Below, one piece after another: positions 10,019-20,561 of a stretch of DNA of 64,000 bases (positions are counted from its first letter, which is position 1; every line of letters starts with the position of its first letter). The stretch is from an uncultured Acetobacteraceae bacterium. GTDB lineage: Bacteria; Pseudomonadota; Alphaproteobacteria; Acetobacterales; Acetobacteraceae. Under the pieces are notes generated by a model. The model saw only the letters and a list, made by a program, of their open reading frames with translations. It ran no database searches and was not told the origin of the DNA. Where the stretch lies: contig CAIXEA010000042.1 of assembly GCA_903918315.1 (NCBI GenBank), forward strand, positions 1 through 64,000, read 5' to 3'. Both the position numbers and the translations under genes were made by a program.

Positions 10019-10486
10019 ATGCTGGAGTCCTCGCCGCTGACCGCTCGCGACATCATGACCCACCCCGTTGTCACAGCCCGGGCCGAAACGCCATTGCGTG
10101 TCGTTATTCAGCAGATGATGGCGGGCGGGTTCAGCGGCATGCCGGTTGTCGATGACGCCGGCCTCGCCATCGGCATGATCACCGAAGGCGACTTCATGCG
10201 CTGGACCGAGGAGGTCGGCCCCCGCGCCCGCTGGTGGCTGGATATGCTGGCCGACGGGCACGAACTGGCGGAGACCTTCCTGCAGGAAATCAAGGATCAG
10301 CATGCCCGCGTGCGGGCCGTGATGACCCCGGGGGTGATTGGCGTGAGCGGTGACACGCCCATCCGCGATGTAGCGGCTTTGCTGGCGGAGCGGCATGTCA
10401 AACGCGTGCCGGTTCTGGCGGACGGCAAGCCGATTGGAATCATTACCCGGCGCGACCTGGTGCGGGCGATGCTGAGCACGGTGTAA
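10019..10486 (+). CDS. Tandem CBS-domain protein
   Basis: 155 residues comprising two CBS motifs, about 8-65 (TARDIMTHPVVTA... EGDFMRW) and about 98-153 (VRAVMTPGVIGVS... ITRRDLVRAM). Such stand-alone CBS pairs bind adenosyl ligands and usually regulate a partner protein. The linker includes a short helical insertion (ARWWLDMLADG). ATG 10019 is chosen over an upstream TTG because AAGGAAG sits 8 bases before it. No obvious partner gene is adjacent. Confidence 0.85.
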   Translation: MLESSPLTARDIMTHPVVTARAETPLRVVIQQMMAGGFSGMPVVDDAGLAIGMITEGDFMRWTEEVGPRARWWLDMLADGHELAETFLQEIKDQHARVRAVMTPGVIGVSGDTPIRDVAALLAERHVKRVPVLADGKPIGIITRRDLVRAMLSTV

Positions 10487-10620
10487 GCGTCGGTCCGAAA
10501 CAACCGCTCTATTTCAATGGTCTGATAGCCAATCTGGCACAGGCGCCGGTCGGGCTGACGGTGACTGACCGACTGTGGACCAACGCCGTCAGCATGACGC
10601 GGAAACAGACACCCCGATCA

Positions 10621-10669
10621 AAAACCAAAACGCCCGATACCGTGTCCGGGGAGGACACGATATCGGGCG
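10621..10669 (-). terminator. Rho-independent terminator of the cold-shock gene
   Basis: A 17-bp stem with a single G-T type mismatch (10631-10647 with 10653-10669) and a 5-base loop. On the minus strand it is followed immediately by TTTTGGTTTTTG. It sits just past the stop of the double cold-shock-domain gene. It is the clearest intrinsic terminator in the window. Confidence 0.88.
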
Positions 10670-10696
10670 CTTGTCAGCCAAGCGAATGGCAGACGG

Positions 10697-11422
10697 TCAG
10701 TCGACCCGGATCGAAGCCGCTTCGGGGCCCTTGGCGCCCTGCACGACGTCCATCCAAATGGTCTGGCCTTCCGCGAGCTGCATGACATTGGCGCGCTGCA
10801 GAGCGGAGGCATGGACGAACACGTCCTTGCCGCCTTCCAGCGGTGCGACAAAGCCGAAGCCCTTGGTGGCATTGTACCACTTGACGGTGCCCTGCATTTC
10901 GACCGACGGGCCGGACGGTGCACCGCGGCGCGGAGCGCCGCCCATGCCGCCACCCATGCCACCGCCATAGCCGCCACCGGCCGGGCGGGGACCGCCCATG
11001 CTGGGTCCACGGCCAGCCGACGGGGTCGCGGTGCTCTCATCGACTGAGAGAACTTCCGACACCTGACGGCCTTTCTGGCCCTGGCCGATACGCACCCGCA
11101 GCGACGCCCCGGGGCTCACGGCGTTGTGGCCGGCCTGATTCAGGGTGTTGGCGTGCAGGAAGGCGTCGCCCGATCCATCCGAGAGCGCAACGAAGCCGAA
11201 CCCTTTTTCAGGGTTGAACCACTTCACGCTTGCATCGTGCTCCGGCCCGAAGCCAGCCGAAGACGGCCAGGACGGAGCGGCGCTGGGACGGGGCATATCG
11301 CCCGGAGGGGCCCGGTCGAACGAAAAATCGTCGTCGAAGCCACGGCGCCGAGGGGGGCGTCCACGGCCGCGGTTGTTCATATTCAAGAGAAGGTCGTCCT
11401 CGTTGCCATACGCGTTGTTCAT
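10697..11422 (-). CDS. Double cold-shock-domain RNA/DNA-binding protein
   Basis: 241 residues from the chosen ATG. It carries an Arg/Asp-rich N-terminus, a first cold-shock domain (about 62-125, SVKWFNPEKGFGFVAL), a Gly/Met-rich flexible linker (about 140-170) and a second cold-shock domain (about 175-240, GTVKWYNATKGFGFVAP). Both domains keep the RNP1 (KGFGF) and RNP2-like (FLHA/VFVHA) nucleic-acid-binding motifs. Two-domain cold-shock proteins are known from alphaproteobacteria and act as RNA chaperones. The frame remains open to an ATG at 11524, but the additional residues look like a leader; a 6-bp stem sits in that stretch. Strong terminator downstream. Confidence 0.88.
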   Translation of the reverse strand: MNNAYGNEDDLLLNMNNRGRGRPPRRRGFDDDFSFDRAPPGDMPRPSAAPSWPSSAGFGPEHDASVKWFNPEKGFGFVALSDGSGDAFLHANTLNQAGHNAVSPGASLRVRIGQGQKGRQVSEVLSVDESTATPSAGRGPSMGGPRPAGGGYGGGMGGGMGGAPRRGAPSGPSVEMQGTVKWYNATKGFGFVAPLEGGKDVFVHASALQRANVMQLAEGQTIWMDVVQGAKGPEAASIRVD

Positions 11423-11471
11423 AGAGCCGGTTGCCGCGGGCGGCACCGACACCGGTTTGCAGTCTGTCAGA

Positions 11472-11487
11472 TACGCCGACAGGCGTA
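11472..11487 (-). promoter_or_regulatory. Hairpin in the cold-shock gene leader
   Basis: TACGCC-GACA-GGCGTA is a perfect 6-bp stem with a 4-base loop, 50 bases upstream of the preferred start codon. Long structured leaders are typical of cold-induced csp mRNAs, so a thermosensing role is conceivable. If translation starts at 11524 the hairpin is coding. Confidence 0.3.
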
Positions 11488-11633
11488 ACTTAACCACATT
11501 CTCCCCGAACTGCACGCCATTCATCGGTTCGAATGCACTTTTTTACCATAGACTGGTTTTGCGGCCTTGCGTACATCTGCAATCTGCAACAGCCGCATAT
11601 CTCATGCGCGCGAATCGCAGCACAACCCCGCGT

Positions 11634-12965
11634 TCAGGTATCCTCCGCGTCATCAGAGGCAAGACCGTCCAACGCCAGCAGACGATCGCTCGCCTCCGCA
11701 TCCAGCGCCTCCACCCCGCGCAGCTTGCGCTGCACGGCACGCGTGCGCTGCCGCGCATCCTCAATCGTTTTGCTCATCGTGCCGGCATTTTTGGATAGTT
11801 TTTCCAGGACCCCGTCCATTTTCAGCATTTCCGAGCGCGTAGCCCCCAGCAGGTCGCGAATCTGGTCTGCCTTCTGTTCCAACGCCAAGGTCAGAAACCC
11901 CAGATGCACCGTGCGCAGCAGGGCCGGAAACAGGCTCGGACCCATGACCAGGACCTTGAAGGTCCGGCCAATATCGTCGATCAGCCCGGGAATACGAGCC
12001 ACTTCGGCATAGAGGGCATCGGTTGGCAGATAGAGCACCGCGAACTCCACCGTCACCGGCGGATGGATGTATTTGGTGTGGATGGTCCTGGCTTCGTCGC
12101 GAATATGCCGCTCCAGGTCGCGGGTGGCGATGCGTTCGCCCTCGGCATCACCCGACTCGGACGCCGTCAACAACCGCTCATAATCCGCGATCGGAAATTT
12201 CGCATCGATCGGCAGCAGCGGCCGGTTCTCTCCACGCATGGGCATGATCACCGCGAATTCGACCATGTCATCGGACTCAGGGCGGATTTTGTGGTTGGTG
12301 TGATAGGTGCCAGGCGGCAGCACGTCGTCCAGCATGGCCTTCACCTGGGTCTCCCCCCAGCCGCCCCGGGTTTTGACATTGCCGAACAGGCGCTTGATGT
12401 CGCCAATCCCCGCGGCGACCGACTGCACATCGCTCATCGCCTTCTGCACCGCGGTGAACTGGTCGATCACGCGTTCGAAGCTGGTCTTCATCTGCTTCTC
12501 GACCGCTTCGTGCAGCTGCTCGTTCACGGTCTTTTGGATGTCCGTGAGTCTGGCCTCATTGCCCTCCCGTATTTCTTTGAGTTTGGTCTCCACCATGGTG
12601 CGGGTCATCTCGAACTGCGCCGCGATCTGCTCGCCCGATTTGCGCTGGCCCTCCGCCAGGGCCAGCCGCAATTCGCCCTGTTCGCGCGACAGAATGGTGC
12701 GAAGCTGTTCGGCGCCGAGGTCGAAGGCGCCGCGCAATTCCGTCTGCCGCCGGGCGCTGTCGGCATCGGCCGCGCGCAGGGCAGCCCGCGTGGTCTCGGA
12801 TTCAGCCCGCAGGCCGGTGTTCGTCTGTTCTGCCAACAGGCGCAGATGCTGCAACATTTGGCCCAGGCGTATCACCCGCGCCGCCGCCAGCAGTGCCAGT
12901 ATGGCGATGACCAGCGTGGCCGCGATCAGTGCCGCCATGACCAGCGACACCGGCTCCCCGGTCAT
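11634..12965 (-). CDS. rmuC: DNA recombination protein RmuC
   Basis: 443 residues. It has an N-terminal membrane anchor (about 5-28), a long coiled-coil region (about 35-165) and the conserved RmuC nuclease-like core (about 170-400), with GNVKTRGGWGE, LPPGTYHTNHK, PIDAKFP and the VLPTDALYAEV-like block. RmuC limits rearrangements at inverted repeats in E. coli, probably as an endonuclease-like factor. The ATG at 12965 overlaps the mprF stop by four bases and gives the standard N-terminal anchor; a longer frame extends to 13028. It is the last gene of the lysK-mprF-rmuC operon. Confidence 0.92.
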   Translation of the reverse strand: MTGEPVSLVMAALIAATLVIAILALLAAARVIRLGQMLQHLRLLAEQTNTGLRAESETTRAALRAADADSARRQTELRGAFDLGAEQLRTILSREQGELRLALAEGQRKSGEQIAAQFEMTRTMVETKLKEIREGNEARLTDIQKTVNEQLHEAVEKQMKTSFERVIDQFTAVQKAMSDVQSVAAGIGDIKRLFGNVKTRGGWGETQVKAMLDDVLPPGTYHTNHKIRPESDDMVEFAVIMPMRGENRPLLPIDAKFPIADYERLLTASESGDAEGERIATRDLERHIRDEARTIHTKYIHPPVTVEFAVLYLPTDALYAEVARIPGLIDDIGRTFKVLVMGPSLFPALLRTVHLGFLTLALEQKADQIRDLLGATRSEMLKMDGVLEKLSKNAGTMSKTIEDARQRTRAVQRKLRGVEALDAEASDRLLALDGLASDDAEDT

Positions 12966-14974
12966 CCCAACTGCACCGGGCGGGGCAGCAGCGAGATCAG
13001 GTCGGTCAGGTCCCGTTCCGCCTGGCACAACAGGTAATGGGTGTTCGCGGGCACCTGACCATCCGATTGCGGCAACAACGTCCCATTCTCATCCAGCGGC
13101 AGGGCGGTCAGGCCCAGGTCGCTGTAAACCTTCAGCAATTGCCCGCTTGTGCGCCAGAAGGCGGGGTGCAGGCCTTCCTGATGCGCCAGATCGCGCAGCC
13201 GCCAGATCGCCGAGATGCGGTCCGCCTCCTGACCAACGGGATCGCCCAGCCCCAACAGGACGGGGCCGGTGCGGCGGAACGGGATGCCGGCGCGCTGCGC
13301 TTCCCCCAGAACCACGCCATCGGCGGGAATGGCGGCCGCGTTGTAGCCGGCGGCCCCGCCGATAGCGATCAACCGCCGGCGTGTCGCGTCATCCCAGGGC
13401 AGCGCCCGCACCCGGCCCGGCCGCAACAACCGCCAGATCGCCATGGTCGCGAGGATGACCGCCGTGGCGACCGACAGCCGGACGGAATTGGGCGCATTGG
13501 GCGACAGCACGATCGCCCACCAGGCATCGTTCGTCAGCGCCCGCATATGCGGACGGGTCGTCGCCAGCGCGATCAGCGACGCGGCCAGGACGAACAGCGA
13601 GACCGCGCTCGCCGGTTCCAACGGACCGCTCAGCAGACTGGCATGGCGATAGAAGCTGGCGCGGAACGGCGCCACAAGCATCGTGGTCAGGACCAGCACC
13701 GCCGAGACCCATAACAAGTAATCCTGTGTGGCGGTGAAGGCCGCCCCGGCGATGAGCAGCAATGTCGCCAGGCCCCAGGCCAGATTGACCCGGTGCGAAA
13801 GGCCGATGGCCATCAACACCAGGCCTGCGCCAATCAGCGAGGGGATGAATTGCCCGGCGCGGGCGGCCAGTTCCGCATATTCCGAATCCAGCCAGGCGAA
13901 TTCCGTCGTGGGCGACAACAACCCGAGGAACAGCAGCATCGCACCGCATAGGCCGACCGCACCGGTCGCGGCGGTGACCGCGAAGTCGGGCTCGCTCCAG
14001 CGGCCGATGGCCTGCGGTGCGGACAGGCGGGCGATGTGTTTGAACAACCCCCCGCCGCGCAGCACGATCTCATTCCCGGCAAACAGGAAGCCCGCCAGGA
14101 ACAGCGGGATGATGTAATAAAACAGCCGGAAGATGACGATGGCCCCGACGATCTGCGGCGGTTCCAGGTAGCCGGCCAGCCCGAACAGCATCGCCGCGTC
14201 GAACACCCCGATGCCGCCGGGGACGTTGGCGGCCAGCCCGGCGGTGTAGGAGGAGACGTAAACGCCCAGAAAAATCAGCCAGGTCAGACCGGGTGCGGCG
14301 GGCAGCAGCGCGAAGAAGATGGTCGCGGTGGTCGCGACGTCCACCGTCGCCAGCACCACCTGCACCAGCGCCATGCGCCAGCCCGGCAGGTCGATGCTGT
14401 TTCCCATCACTTTGAACGAGCCGATGACCCGGGACAGGCTGACATAGGCGATCACCAACCCCCATAACGCCAGCCCGACCCCGTACAGCACATAAACCGG
14501 CGCATGCTGGCCGAAGAATGGGATGGAATGCGGCTCGATCATCAGAATCGCCCCGCCGAGCACCAGGCCGCCGAGAGCGAAGGTCAGGCTGCAAAACGCC
14601 ACGGTCTTGCCGATCTGCAGCGGGGTCAGGCCCCAATGGGCGTAGAGCCGGTAGCGCACCGCGGCCCCGGACACCGCCGCGAAGCCCAGATTATGCGACA
14701 GCGAATAGGCGCAGAAGGAGGCGAAGGCGACCCGCCCATAGCTGACCTTGTGGCCGGCGTAGATCGTGCCCAGCCGGTCGTAGAAGGTCAGGATGAAATA
14801 GGAGATCACCGTCCAGACACCGGAGAAAACCAGCGCCGACACCGGGATCGCCCGCATCGACTCGCCGATATCCTTCAGGCGCAGATGACGGAACTCGTGC
14901 TGCACGACGTAAATCGCGCCCAGCAGCAATGCCACGCCGAGCAAGGCCGGCAGATGGCGCAACCATCCCTTCAT
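12962..14974 (-). CDS. mprF: MprF-like flippase with an incomplete synthase domain
   Basis: 670 residues. It has about 14 membrane segments, beginning with the flippase domain (first ~320 residues, including [12 protein letters not shown]), then the second membrane block, then the start of the cytoplasmic aminoacyl-phosphatidylglycerol synthase domain (about 540-670, with [11 protein letters not shown]). Complete MprF proteins are ~840-880 residues; this one stops soon after [12 protein letters not shown] and lacks the second acyltransferase-fold lobe. It probably keeps the flippase role; lysine transfer to phosphatidylglycerol is doubtful. The start overlaps the lysK stop and the stop overlaps the rmuC start, so the short form is built into the operon rather than a recent break. 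Confidence 0.85.
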   Translation of the reverse strand: MKGWLRHLPALLGVALLLGAIYVVQHEFRHLRLKDIGESMRAIPVSALVFSGVWTVISYFILTFYDRLGTIYAGHKVSYGRVAFASFCAYSLSHNLGFAAVSGAAVRYRLYAHWGLTPLQIGKTVAFCSLTFALGGLVLGGAILMIEPHSIPFFGQHAPVYVLYGVGLALWGLVIAYVSLSRVIGSFKVMGNSIDLPGWRMALVQVVLATVDVATTATIFFALLPAAPGLTWLIFLGVYVSSYTAGLAANVPGGIGVFDAAMLFGLAGYLEPPQIVGAIVIFRLFYYIIPLFLAGFLFAGNEIVLRGGGLFKHIARLSAPQAIGRWSEPDFAVTAATGAVGLCGAMLLFLGLLSPTTEFAWLDSEYAELAARAGQFIPSLIGAGLVLMAIGLSHRVNLAWGLATLLLIAGAAFTATQDYLLWVSAVLVLTTMLVAPFRASFYRHASLLSGPLEPASAVSLFVLAASLIALATTRPHMRALTNDAWWAIVLSPNAPNSVRLSVATAVILATMAIWRLLRPGRVRALPWDDATRRRLIAIGGAAGYNAAAIPADGVVLGEAQRAGIPFRRTGPVLLGLGDPVGQEADRISAIWRLRDLAHQEGLHPAFWRTSGQLLKVYSDLGLTALPLDENGTLLPQSDGQVPANTHYLLCQAERDLTDLISLLPRPVQLG

Positions 14975-16545
14975 GCGCGGGCCAACGCTTCATCAATAAG
15001 GGCGATGGTTTCCGGCACCCCATACAGGGCCACGAAACCGCCGAAGCGGGGCCCCTCGTTCTGCCCCAGCAGGACCTGGTACAGCGCGCTGAACCAGGCC
15101 CTCAGCTCGGGGAGTGGGTGGCGCTTGCCCACCTCGAACACCGCGTTTTGGATGATGTCCGCCGTGACGCCGGCGGGCAGTGCGGCGAGGGTGGCTCCCA
15201 GATCGGTGATGGCGGCGCGTTCGACCGGGTCGGGATCGCGATAGGTTTTCGCTGGCCGCACGAAATCCTGATAATAGGCCACGGCGTGATCGACCAGGCG
15301 CGCCAGCAGCGGCTCGGTTTCGGGGCTGGCATTGGGGGCATAGCGGCGGATGAACCCCCAGAGGATATCGGGTTCATGCGCGTTCACCACGCTGGCGAGG
15401 TTCAACAGCATGGCGAATGTGATGGGGCTGCCGGCATGGTTCGGCAAGCGCGCGGCGTGGATATGCCAGGCCGGATTGGTCTTACGGGCCTCGTCATCCT
15501 GCGCCGCCATGCGATCGACGTTGCTGATATATTCGTCCACCGCCCGCGGAATCACGTCGAAATAGAGCCGCTTGGCGCGTTGCGGCTGGTTATACATGAA
15601 TTGTTGCAGCGATTCCGGCGGTGCATAGCGCAGCCAGTCGTCCACCGACAGGCCATTGCCTTTGGATTTGCTGATCTTCTGGCCGTCGGCGTCGAGGAAC
15701 AGCTCGTAGGTGAAACCCTCCGGCGGTGGGGAGCCCAGGATGCGGCAGATCCGGCCCGAGAGGCGGACGCTGTCGATCAGGTCTTTGCCGGACATCTCAT
15801 AATCGACACCCAGGGCATACCATCGCATCGCCCAATCGGCCTTCCACTGCATCTTGCAATGGCCGCCGGTCACCGGGGATTCGAAGGCTTCCTTGGTGTC
15901 GGGATCGCGCCAGACGACGGTGCCGGCGTCCGGATTGAGCTGCTCCATCGGCACCTGCATCACCACGCCGGTGCGGGGATGGATGGGCAGGAACGGCGAA
16001 TAGGTGGCCCGGCGATCCGGCCCCAATGTGGGCAGGATCACGGCCAGGACCTCAGCATGACATTCGAGCATCCGCCGAGCCGCGGCGTCGAAGCGCCCTT
16101 GCGCGTAGTAGTCGGTGGAGGACACGAATTCATAGGCAAAACCGAAGGAATCGAGGAACGCCCGCAAGCGGGCATTATTATGAGCCCCGAAGCTGTCATG
16201 GGTGCCAAACGGATCGGGAATGCGCGTCAGCGGCTTGCCCAGATGCTGGGCGAGCATTTCTTTATTCGGGACATTGTCCGGCACTTTGCGCAGGCCATCC
16301 ATATCGTCGCTGAACGCCAGCAGGCGCGATGGGATGCCGGTCAGGTCCGTGAAGGCCCGCCGGACCCAGGAGGTGCGCGCGACTTCCCCGAACGTGCCGA
16401 TATGCGGCAGGCCGGACGGGCCATAGCCGGTTTCGAACAGGGCTTCCGGCTTACCGGACGCCGCCAGCCGTTGCATGACCTTGGCGGCTTCCTCGAACGG
16501 CCAGGCCTTCGGGATCGTGTTCTTGATGGGCGGAGTTTCAGACAT
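14971..16545 (-). CDS. lysK: Class I lysyl-tRNA synthetase
   Basis: 524 residues of the archaeal/alphaproteobacterial class I LysRS. The nucleotide-binding signatures are [11 protein letters not shown] (HIGH equivalent, about residue 45) and KISKSKGN (KMSKS, about 290). It charges tRNA-Lys in the cytoplasm. Class I LysRS is scattered in bacteria but usual in alphaproteobacteria. It is the first gene of the lysK-mprF-rmuC operon and its stop codon overlaps the mprF start (ATGA). The product, Lys-tRNA, is the lysine donor used by MprF family synthases. The region 16546-16837 separates it from the divergent acyltransferase. Confidence 0.95.
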   Translation of the reverse strand: MSETPPIKNTIPKAWPFEEAAKVMQRLAASGKPEALFETGYGPSGLPHIGTFGEVARTSWVRRAFTDLTGIPSRLLAFSDDMDGLRKVPDNVPNKEMLAQHLGKPLTRIPDPFGTHDSFGAHNNARLRAFLDSFGFAYEFVSSTDYYAQGRFDAAARRMLECHAEVLAVILPTLGPDRRATYSPFLPIHPRTGVVMQVPMEQLNPDAGTVVWRDPDTKEAFESPVTGGHCKMQWKADWAMRWYALGVDYEMSGKDLIDSVRLSGRICRILGSPPPEGFTYELFLDADGQKISKSKGNGLSVDDWLRYAPPESLQQFMYNQPQRAKRLYFDVIPRAVDEYISNVDRMAAQDDEARKTNPAWHIHAARLPNHAGSPITFAMLLNLASVVNAHEPDILWGFIRRYAPNASPETEPLLARLVDHAVAYYQDFVRPAKTYRDPDPVERAAITDLGATLAALPAGVTADIIQNAVFEVGKRHPLPELRAWFSALYQVLLGQNEGPRFGGFVALYGVPETIALIDEALARA

Positions 16546-16837
16546 GCCCGGGAAGCTATGGAGCGCCGCCGCTCAGGTCAATCGTGGATTGAGCCCGCGA
16601 TTGACGCCCCGATTGGAGCCGGTTTCGGGTTCGGCCATCGCAAGTTCGCGCAACCGTCATATGACCGCCATTGTTTGGCCATACGGCGGGCAGTATCCAT
16701 GCCTGATGCAGAATGCGACAGCACAGACAGTGGACGAGTCACAGCAAGCGGCCGGGTCTTCTGCGCACGGCGCCCCGGGGCATCTGGCCAGGCGGCCCCG
16801 CCTGTTCCAGCGGCGTGAGGGTGACAGCGGCGGACCG

Positions 16838-17713
16838 ATGGACATGACCATTCCCCTCAGCCGCAAATCGATCATTCGTCCGGTGCGGGCCGTGCGGCGG
16901 GGGGTGTTCATCCTGTTGTGGACCCTACCGAGTCTGGTGCTCCAGGCGCTGCTGCTCCTGTTGCCGGGCCGTCCGAAAGTTGCCTTCGCCCGGGTCTATT
17001 GGGCGTTGTTCAGCCGGCTGCTGGGTCTTCGCGTCCGGGTCATCGGGGAGCTTGCCTCCGGCACAGCCGATCGGCCGGTGATTTTTGTGTCCAACCATTC
17101 GTCCTGGATCGATATCCCGGTCGTGGGCGGCGTTCTCGACGGCTGCTTCGTCGCCAAAGGCGATGTCGCGGGCTGGCCGGTCATCGGCACCATCGCCCGG
17201 CTGGGCCGATCGGTGTTCGTGACCCGGCAGCGGGGGTCAACGGTGCGGGAACGCGACCTGATGCGCGGCATGCTCGGCAAAGGGGATAATCTGATCCTGT
17301 TCCCGGAAGGCACCAGCTCCGACGGTTCCCGCGTGCTGCCGTTCCGATCGTCGTTCTTCTCGATCGCCCAAGGCGCCGAACGCCCCCTGATCCAGCCGGT
17401 GTCGGTGGTCTATGATCGGCTTGACGGGCTGCCGATGGGCCGGGCCAACCGTCCGGTGTTCGCGTGGTATGGCGATATGGACATCGCCTCCCATTTTTGG
17501 CGGCTCGCGCAATGTCGCGGGCTGCGGGCGACGGTGCTGCTGCACGCGCCGCTCGACCCGGCGCGGTTCCAGGACCGCAAGGACCTGTCGCACGCGGTCT
17601 GGCGCACGGTCGCCGAGGGGGCCGCGACCCTGCGGCAAAACCGCCCGGCACGGCCGCTCGCGGTCGCGGATGCGCCGGGCCATGATCTCGTCGGGGACGA
17701 AGCCTTCGCCTGA
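16838..17713 (+). CDS. PlsC-family 1-acyl-glycerol-3-phosphate (or lyso-ornithine lipid) acyltransferase
   Basis: 291 residues. An N-terminal membrane helix (about 20-45) is followed by the acyltransferase core with the catalytic NHSSWID (NHX4D) and the FPEGTSSDGSR block. It transfers an acyl chain to lysophosphatidic acid or to lyso-ornithine lipid (OlsA type); sequence alone does not separate the two. ATG 16838 is preferred, but the frame is open upstream with further ATGs at 16661 and 16700, so the start is uncertain. The gene diverges from lysK and precedes rpoZ by about 100 bases. Confidence 0.88.
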   Translation: MDMTIPLSRKSIIRPVRAVRRGVFILLWTLPSLVLQALLLLLPGRPKVAFARVYWALFSRLLGLRVRVIGELASGTADRPVIFVSNHSSWIDIPVVGGVLDGCFVAKGDVAGWPVIGTIARLGRSVFVTRQRGSTVRERDLMRGMLGKGDNLILFPEGTSSDGSRVLPFRSSFFSIAQGAERPLIQPVSVVYDRLDGLPMGRANRPVFAWYGDMDIASHFWRLAQCRGLRATVLLHAPLDPARFQDRKDLSHAVWRTVAEGAATLRQNRPARPLAVADAPGHDLVGDEAFA

Positions 17714-17748
17714 TCGCCCGCCTGATGCCGGCCGAACGAGATTGCAAC

Positions 17749-17777
17749 TTGCGCCGCGCCGCAACATAACCTATCTA
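17749..17777 (+). promoter_or_regulatory. Candidate promoter of the rpoZ operon
   Basis: TTGCGC (17749-17754), a 17-base spacer and TATCTA (17772-17777), 38 bases before the rpoZ ATG. Spacing is ideal; hexamer matches are moderate, as is common in GC-rich alphaproteobacteria. Confidence 0.35.
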
Positions 17778-17815
17778 GGTCGTTCGAACTTCCCCCATTA
17801 CCGGAGGCTGAGCGC

Positions 17816-18223
17816 ATGGCGCGCGTCACCGTCGAAGACTGCGTTCAAAAAGTCCCCAACCGCTTCGAGCTCGTGCTCCTCGCGGCCCAGCGTGCCCGCA
17901 ACCTCAGCCGGGGCGAAGAACTGACCGTCGATCGCGACAACGACAAGAACCCCGTCGTCGCTCTGCGCGAAATCGCCGATGAGACGATCGAACTGCCGAA
18001 GATCGAGCAGGACCTGATCCGCTCCCTGTCCCGCGCGCCCGAGCCGGAACCGGCTGATGAGGAAGTTTTGGACCTCATCCCGACCGATCAGAATATCTTT
18101 GGCCTGCAGGACGTGACCGCGGAAGAAGAGACCGCGGTGCTGGCGGCGGATCACGAAGAAATGTCGCCCGAAGACATGGAAGCAGCCATCGAGGCGGAAC
18201 TCGGTGGCCGCGGCCGCCTCTGA
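17816..18223 (+). CDS. rpoZ: RNA polymerase omega subunit
   Basis: 135 residues. The N-terminus [20 protein letters not shown] is the omega signature, with ALREIAD in the second conserved helix. The tail from about residue 70 is acidic and longer than in E. coli, as in many alphaproteobacteria. Omega helps assemble RNA polymerase and, in bacteria studied, contributes to the ppGpp site. The rsh gene, encoding the ppGpp enzyme, begins 20 bases downstream. Confidence 0.95.
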   Translation: MARVTVEDCVQKVPNRFELVLLAAQRARNLSRGEELTVDRDNDKNPVVALREIADETIELPKIEQDLIRSLSRAPEPEPADEEVLDLIPTDQNIFGLQDVTAEEETAVLAADHEEMSPEDMEAAIEAELGGRGRL

Positions 18224-18242
18224 TCACCGGCGGTAAACGGAT

Positions 18243-20561
18243 ATGACCCAAGGGGGCACCGGTCGCGGACAACCGCTTCCCGCCCCCTTGCTGGCGCCCG
18301 ATGGGGCGGCCGGGGCGACCCAGGACGCGGCCAAGTCCGACACCCCTAAACCAGACGCCAAAACCCGGCCCAATATCATCCGCCAGTTCGAACTGACGGA
18401 AAAAATCCACGCTTACGATCCCAAAGCCGACACCAGCCTGATCGACGCCGCCTATGTGATGGCGATGCAGGCGCACGGCAATCAGCGCCGCGATAACGGC
18501 GATCCCTATATCACCCATCCGATCGCGGTCGCCGACATCCTGGCGGGATACCGGCTGGACACCGCCTCCATCGTCACGGGCCTGCTGCACGACACGATCG
18601 AGGACACCACCATCCGCCTGCCCGATATCGAAGCCCGGTTCGGCAAGCAGATCGCCGGGCTGGTAGATGGCGTCACCAAACTGACGCGCCTGGAACTCCA
18701 GTCCGACCGCACCAAGCAGGCGGAGAATTTCCGCAAGCTGGTGCTGGCCATGAGCCGCGATATCCGCGTGCTGTTGGTGAAGCTGGCCGACCGCCTCCAC
18801 AACATGCGTACCCTGCATTTCGTGCAGAAGCCTGAACGGCGGGAACGCATCGCGCGCGAGACCATGGAAATCTACGCGCCCTTGGCCGAACGCATCGGCA
18901 TGGATGCGGTCAAGACCGAACTCCAAACCCTGTCCTTCGCGCAGCTGGAACCCGAGGCCTATGGCACCATCCAGGCCCGGCTCAACTTCCTGCGCGGCCA
19001 GGGCGCGGATGTCATCGATGAAGTGCGCCAGGAACTGGTCCGCGTCTGCGTTGAAGCCGGTGTCGACGTGCTGGAAATCACCGGCCGCGAAAAATCCCCC
19101 TATTCGATCTGGGAGAAGATGCAGCGCCGCAACGTCGCCTTCGAACAGTTGTCCGACCTGATGGCGTTCCGAGTCGTGGTTGCCACCAAGGGCGACTGTT
19201 ACGCGGCGCTCGGCGCGGTGCATTCGTCCTATCCGGTGATCGCCGGGCGGTTCAAAGACTATATCTCCACCCCGAAATCCAACGGCTACCAGTCGCTGCA
19301 CACCGGCGTGACGCTGCGTGAGCCGCGCAACCAGAAGATCGAGATCCAGATCCGCACCCCCGACATGAACGATGTCGCGGAAAACGGGGTCGCCTCCCAC
19401 TGGTTGTACAAAACCCACGATGCCAAGATCGATGGCAAGGAAACCCAGCAGTTCCGCTGGGTGCAGGATTTGCTGGAAATCCTGGAGGATTCGGCCGCGC
19501 CGGATGAATTCCTCGAAAACACCAAGCTCGAACTCTATGGCGATCAGGTCTTCTGCTTCACGCCCAAGGGGCAGTTGATCCCGCTGCCGCGCGGCGCCAC
19601 ACCGGTTGATTTCGCCTACGCCGTTCACAGCCAGGTGGGCGACACCTGTGTGGGCGCCAAGATCAACGGTCGGCTGTTGCCGCTGCGCCACCAGCTGCAA
19701 AACGGCGACCAGGTCGAAATCATGACCGCGCGTGGCGGCACGCCGTCCCCGCAGTGGGAACGGTTTTGCGTCACCGGTAAAGCCCGCGCCCGCATTCGCC
19801 GCTTCATCCACCAGGAGCAGCGCGAACAAAGCCGCGACTCCGGCAAGGCCGAACTGACCAAAGCATTCCGTCAGGCCGGCGTGGATGGCTCGGAAAAGGC
19901 GCTGGAGCCGCATCTCAAGGCCCTGAAGCACACCTCACTCGACGACCTGTATATCGCCGTCGGCAACGGCAATGTCAGCGCCCGCGATGTCGTGCATGCC
20001 GCGTATCCGGAGCTGCGTCAAACCACCCGCTCCACCCGCATGGTGCCGCCCTTGCTGCCGCGGGTGGCGCGTGGGACCAAGCCGGATCACGGGATGCCGA
20101 TCACCGGGCTGGTGCCGGGAATGGCGTTCAGTTTTGCCGGGTGCTGCCACCCGGTGCCGGGCGATGAGATCGTGGGCATTGTCGCGACTGGCAAGGGCGT
20201 GACCATTCATGGCCGCACCTGCCAGACCCTGGCCGGCTTCGCGGCCACACCAGAACGGTTCATCGACGTCGACTGGAACTATGAAACCTTGAACAAGGGC
20301 GGCGCTACCGGCAAGGGCCCGTCCCATACCGCCCGCATTAGCATCGTGACAGGCAACGACCAGAGCGCCCTGGCGCATCTGACCAATGCCATCGCCAAGC
20401 AGGACGGCGCCATCGCCAATCTGAAGATCGTCAACCGCCAGCAGGATTTCATGGAAACCCTGGTGGATGTGGACGTGCGCGATGTCGCCCATCTGGCCAA
20501 GGTTGTCGCCGGGCTGCGCGGTGCCAGCGGCATTCGCAGCGTGGAACGGGCGACAGGCTGA
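18243..20561 (+). CDS. rsh: Bifunctional (p)ppGpp synthetase/hydrolase Rsh
   Basis: 772 residues with the full RelA/SpoT layout: HD hydrolase domain (about 75-190, with [16 protein letters not shown] and LLHDTIEDT), synthetase domain (about 290-400, with [15 protein letters not shown]), TGS domain (about 430-490), a helical/zinc-finger-like segment and a C-terminal ACT domain (about 690-770). Both active sites look intact, so it should both make and degrade (p)ppGpp. The Pro/Ala-rich first ~45 residues are atypical, so an internal start is possible. The stop overlaps the acpS start (TGATG). Confidence 0.95.
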   Translation: MTQGGTGRGQPLPAPLLAPDGAAGATQDAAKSDTPKPDAKTRPNIIRQFELTEKIHAYDPKADTSLIDAAYVMAMQAHGNQRRDNGDPYITHPIAVADILAGYRLDTASIVTGLLHDTIEDTTIRLPDIEARFGKQIAGLVDGVTKLTRLELQSDRTKQAENFRKLVLAMSRDIRVLLVKLADRLHNMRTLHFVQKPERRERIARETMEIYAPLAERIGMDAVKTELQTLSFAQLEPEAYGTIQARLNFLRGQGADVIDEVRQELVRVCVEAGVDVLEITGREKSPYSIWEKMQRRNVAFEQLSDLMAFRVVVATKGDCYAALGAVHSSYPVIAGRFKDYISTPKSNGYQSLHTGVTLREPRNQKIEIQIRTPDMNDVAENGVASHWLYKTHDAKIDGKETQQFRWVQDLLEILEDSAAPDEFLENTKLELYGDQVFCFTPKGQLIPLPRGATPVDFAYAVHSQVGDTCVGAKINGRLLPLRHQLQNGDQVEIMTARGGTPSPQWERFCVTGKARARIRRFIHQEQREQSRDSGKAELTKAFRQAGVDGSEKALEPHLKALKHTSLDDLYIAVGNGNVSARDVVHAAYPELRQTTRSTRMVPPLLPRVARGTKPDHGMPITGLVPGMAFSFAGCCHPVPGDEIVGIVATGKGVTIHGRTCQTLAGFAATPERFIDVDWNYETLNKGGATGKGPSHTARISIVTGNDQSALAHLTNAIAKQDGAIANLKIVNRQQDFMETLVDVDVRDVAHLAKVVAGLRGASGIRSVERATG

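Noticed and set aside
10555-10592. CTGACGG/CCGTCAG inverted repeat after the CBS gene
   Set aside because: Only 7 bp with a 24-base loop and no T-run; too weak to call a terminator or small RNA.
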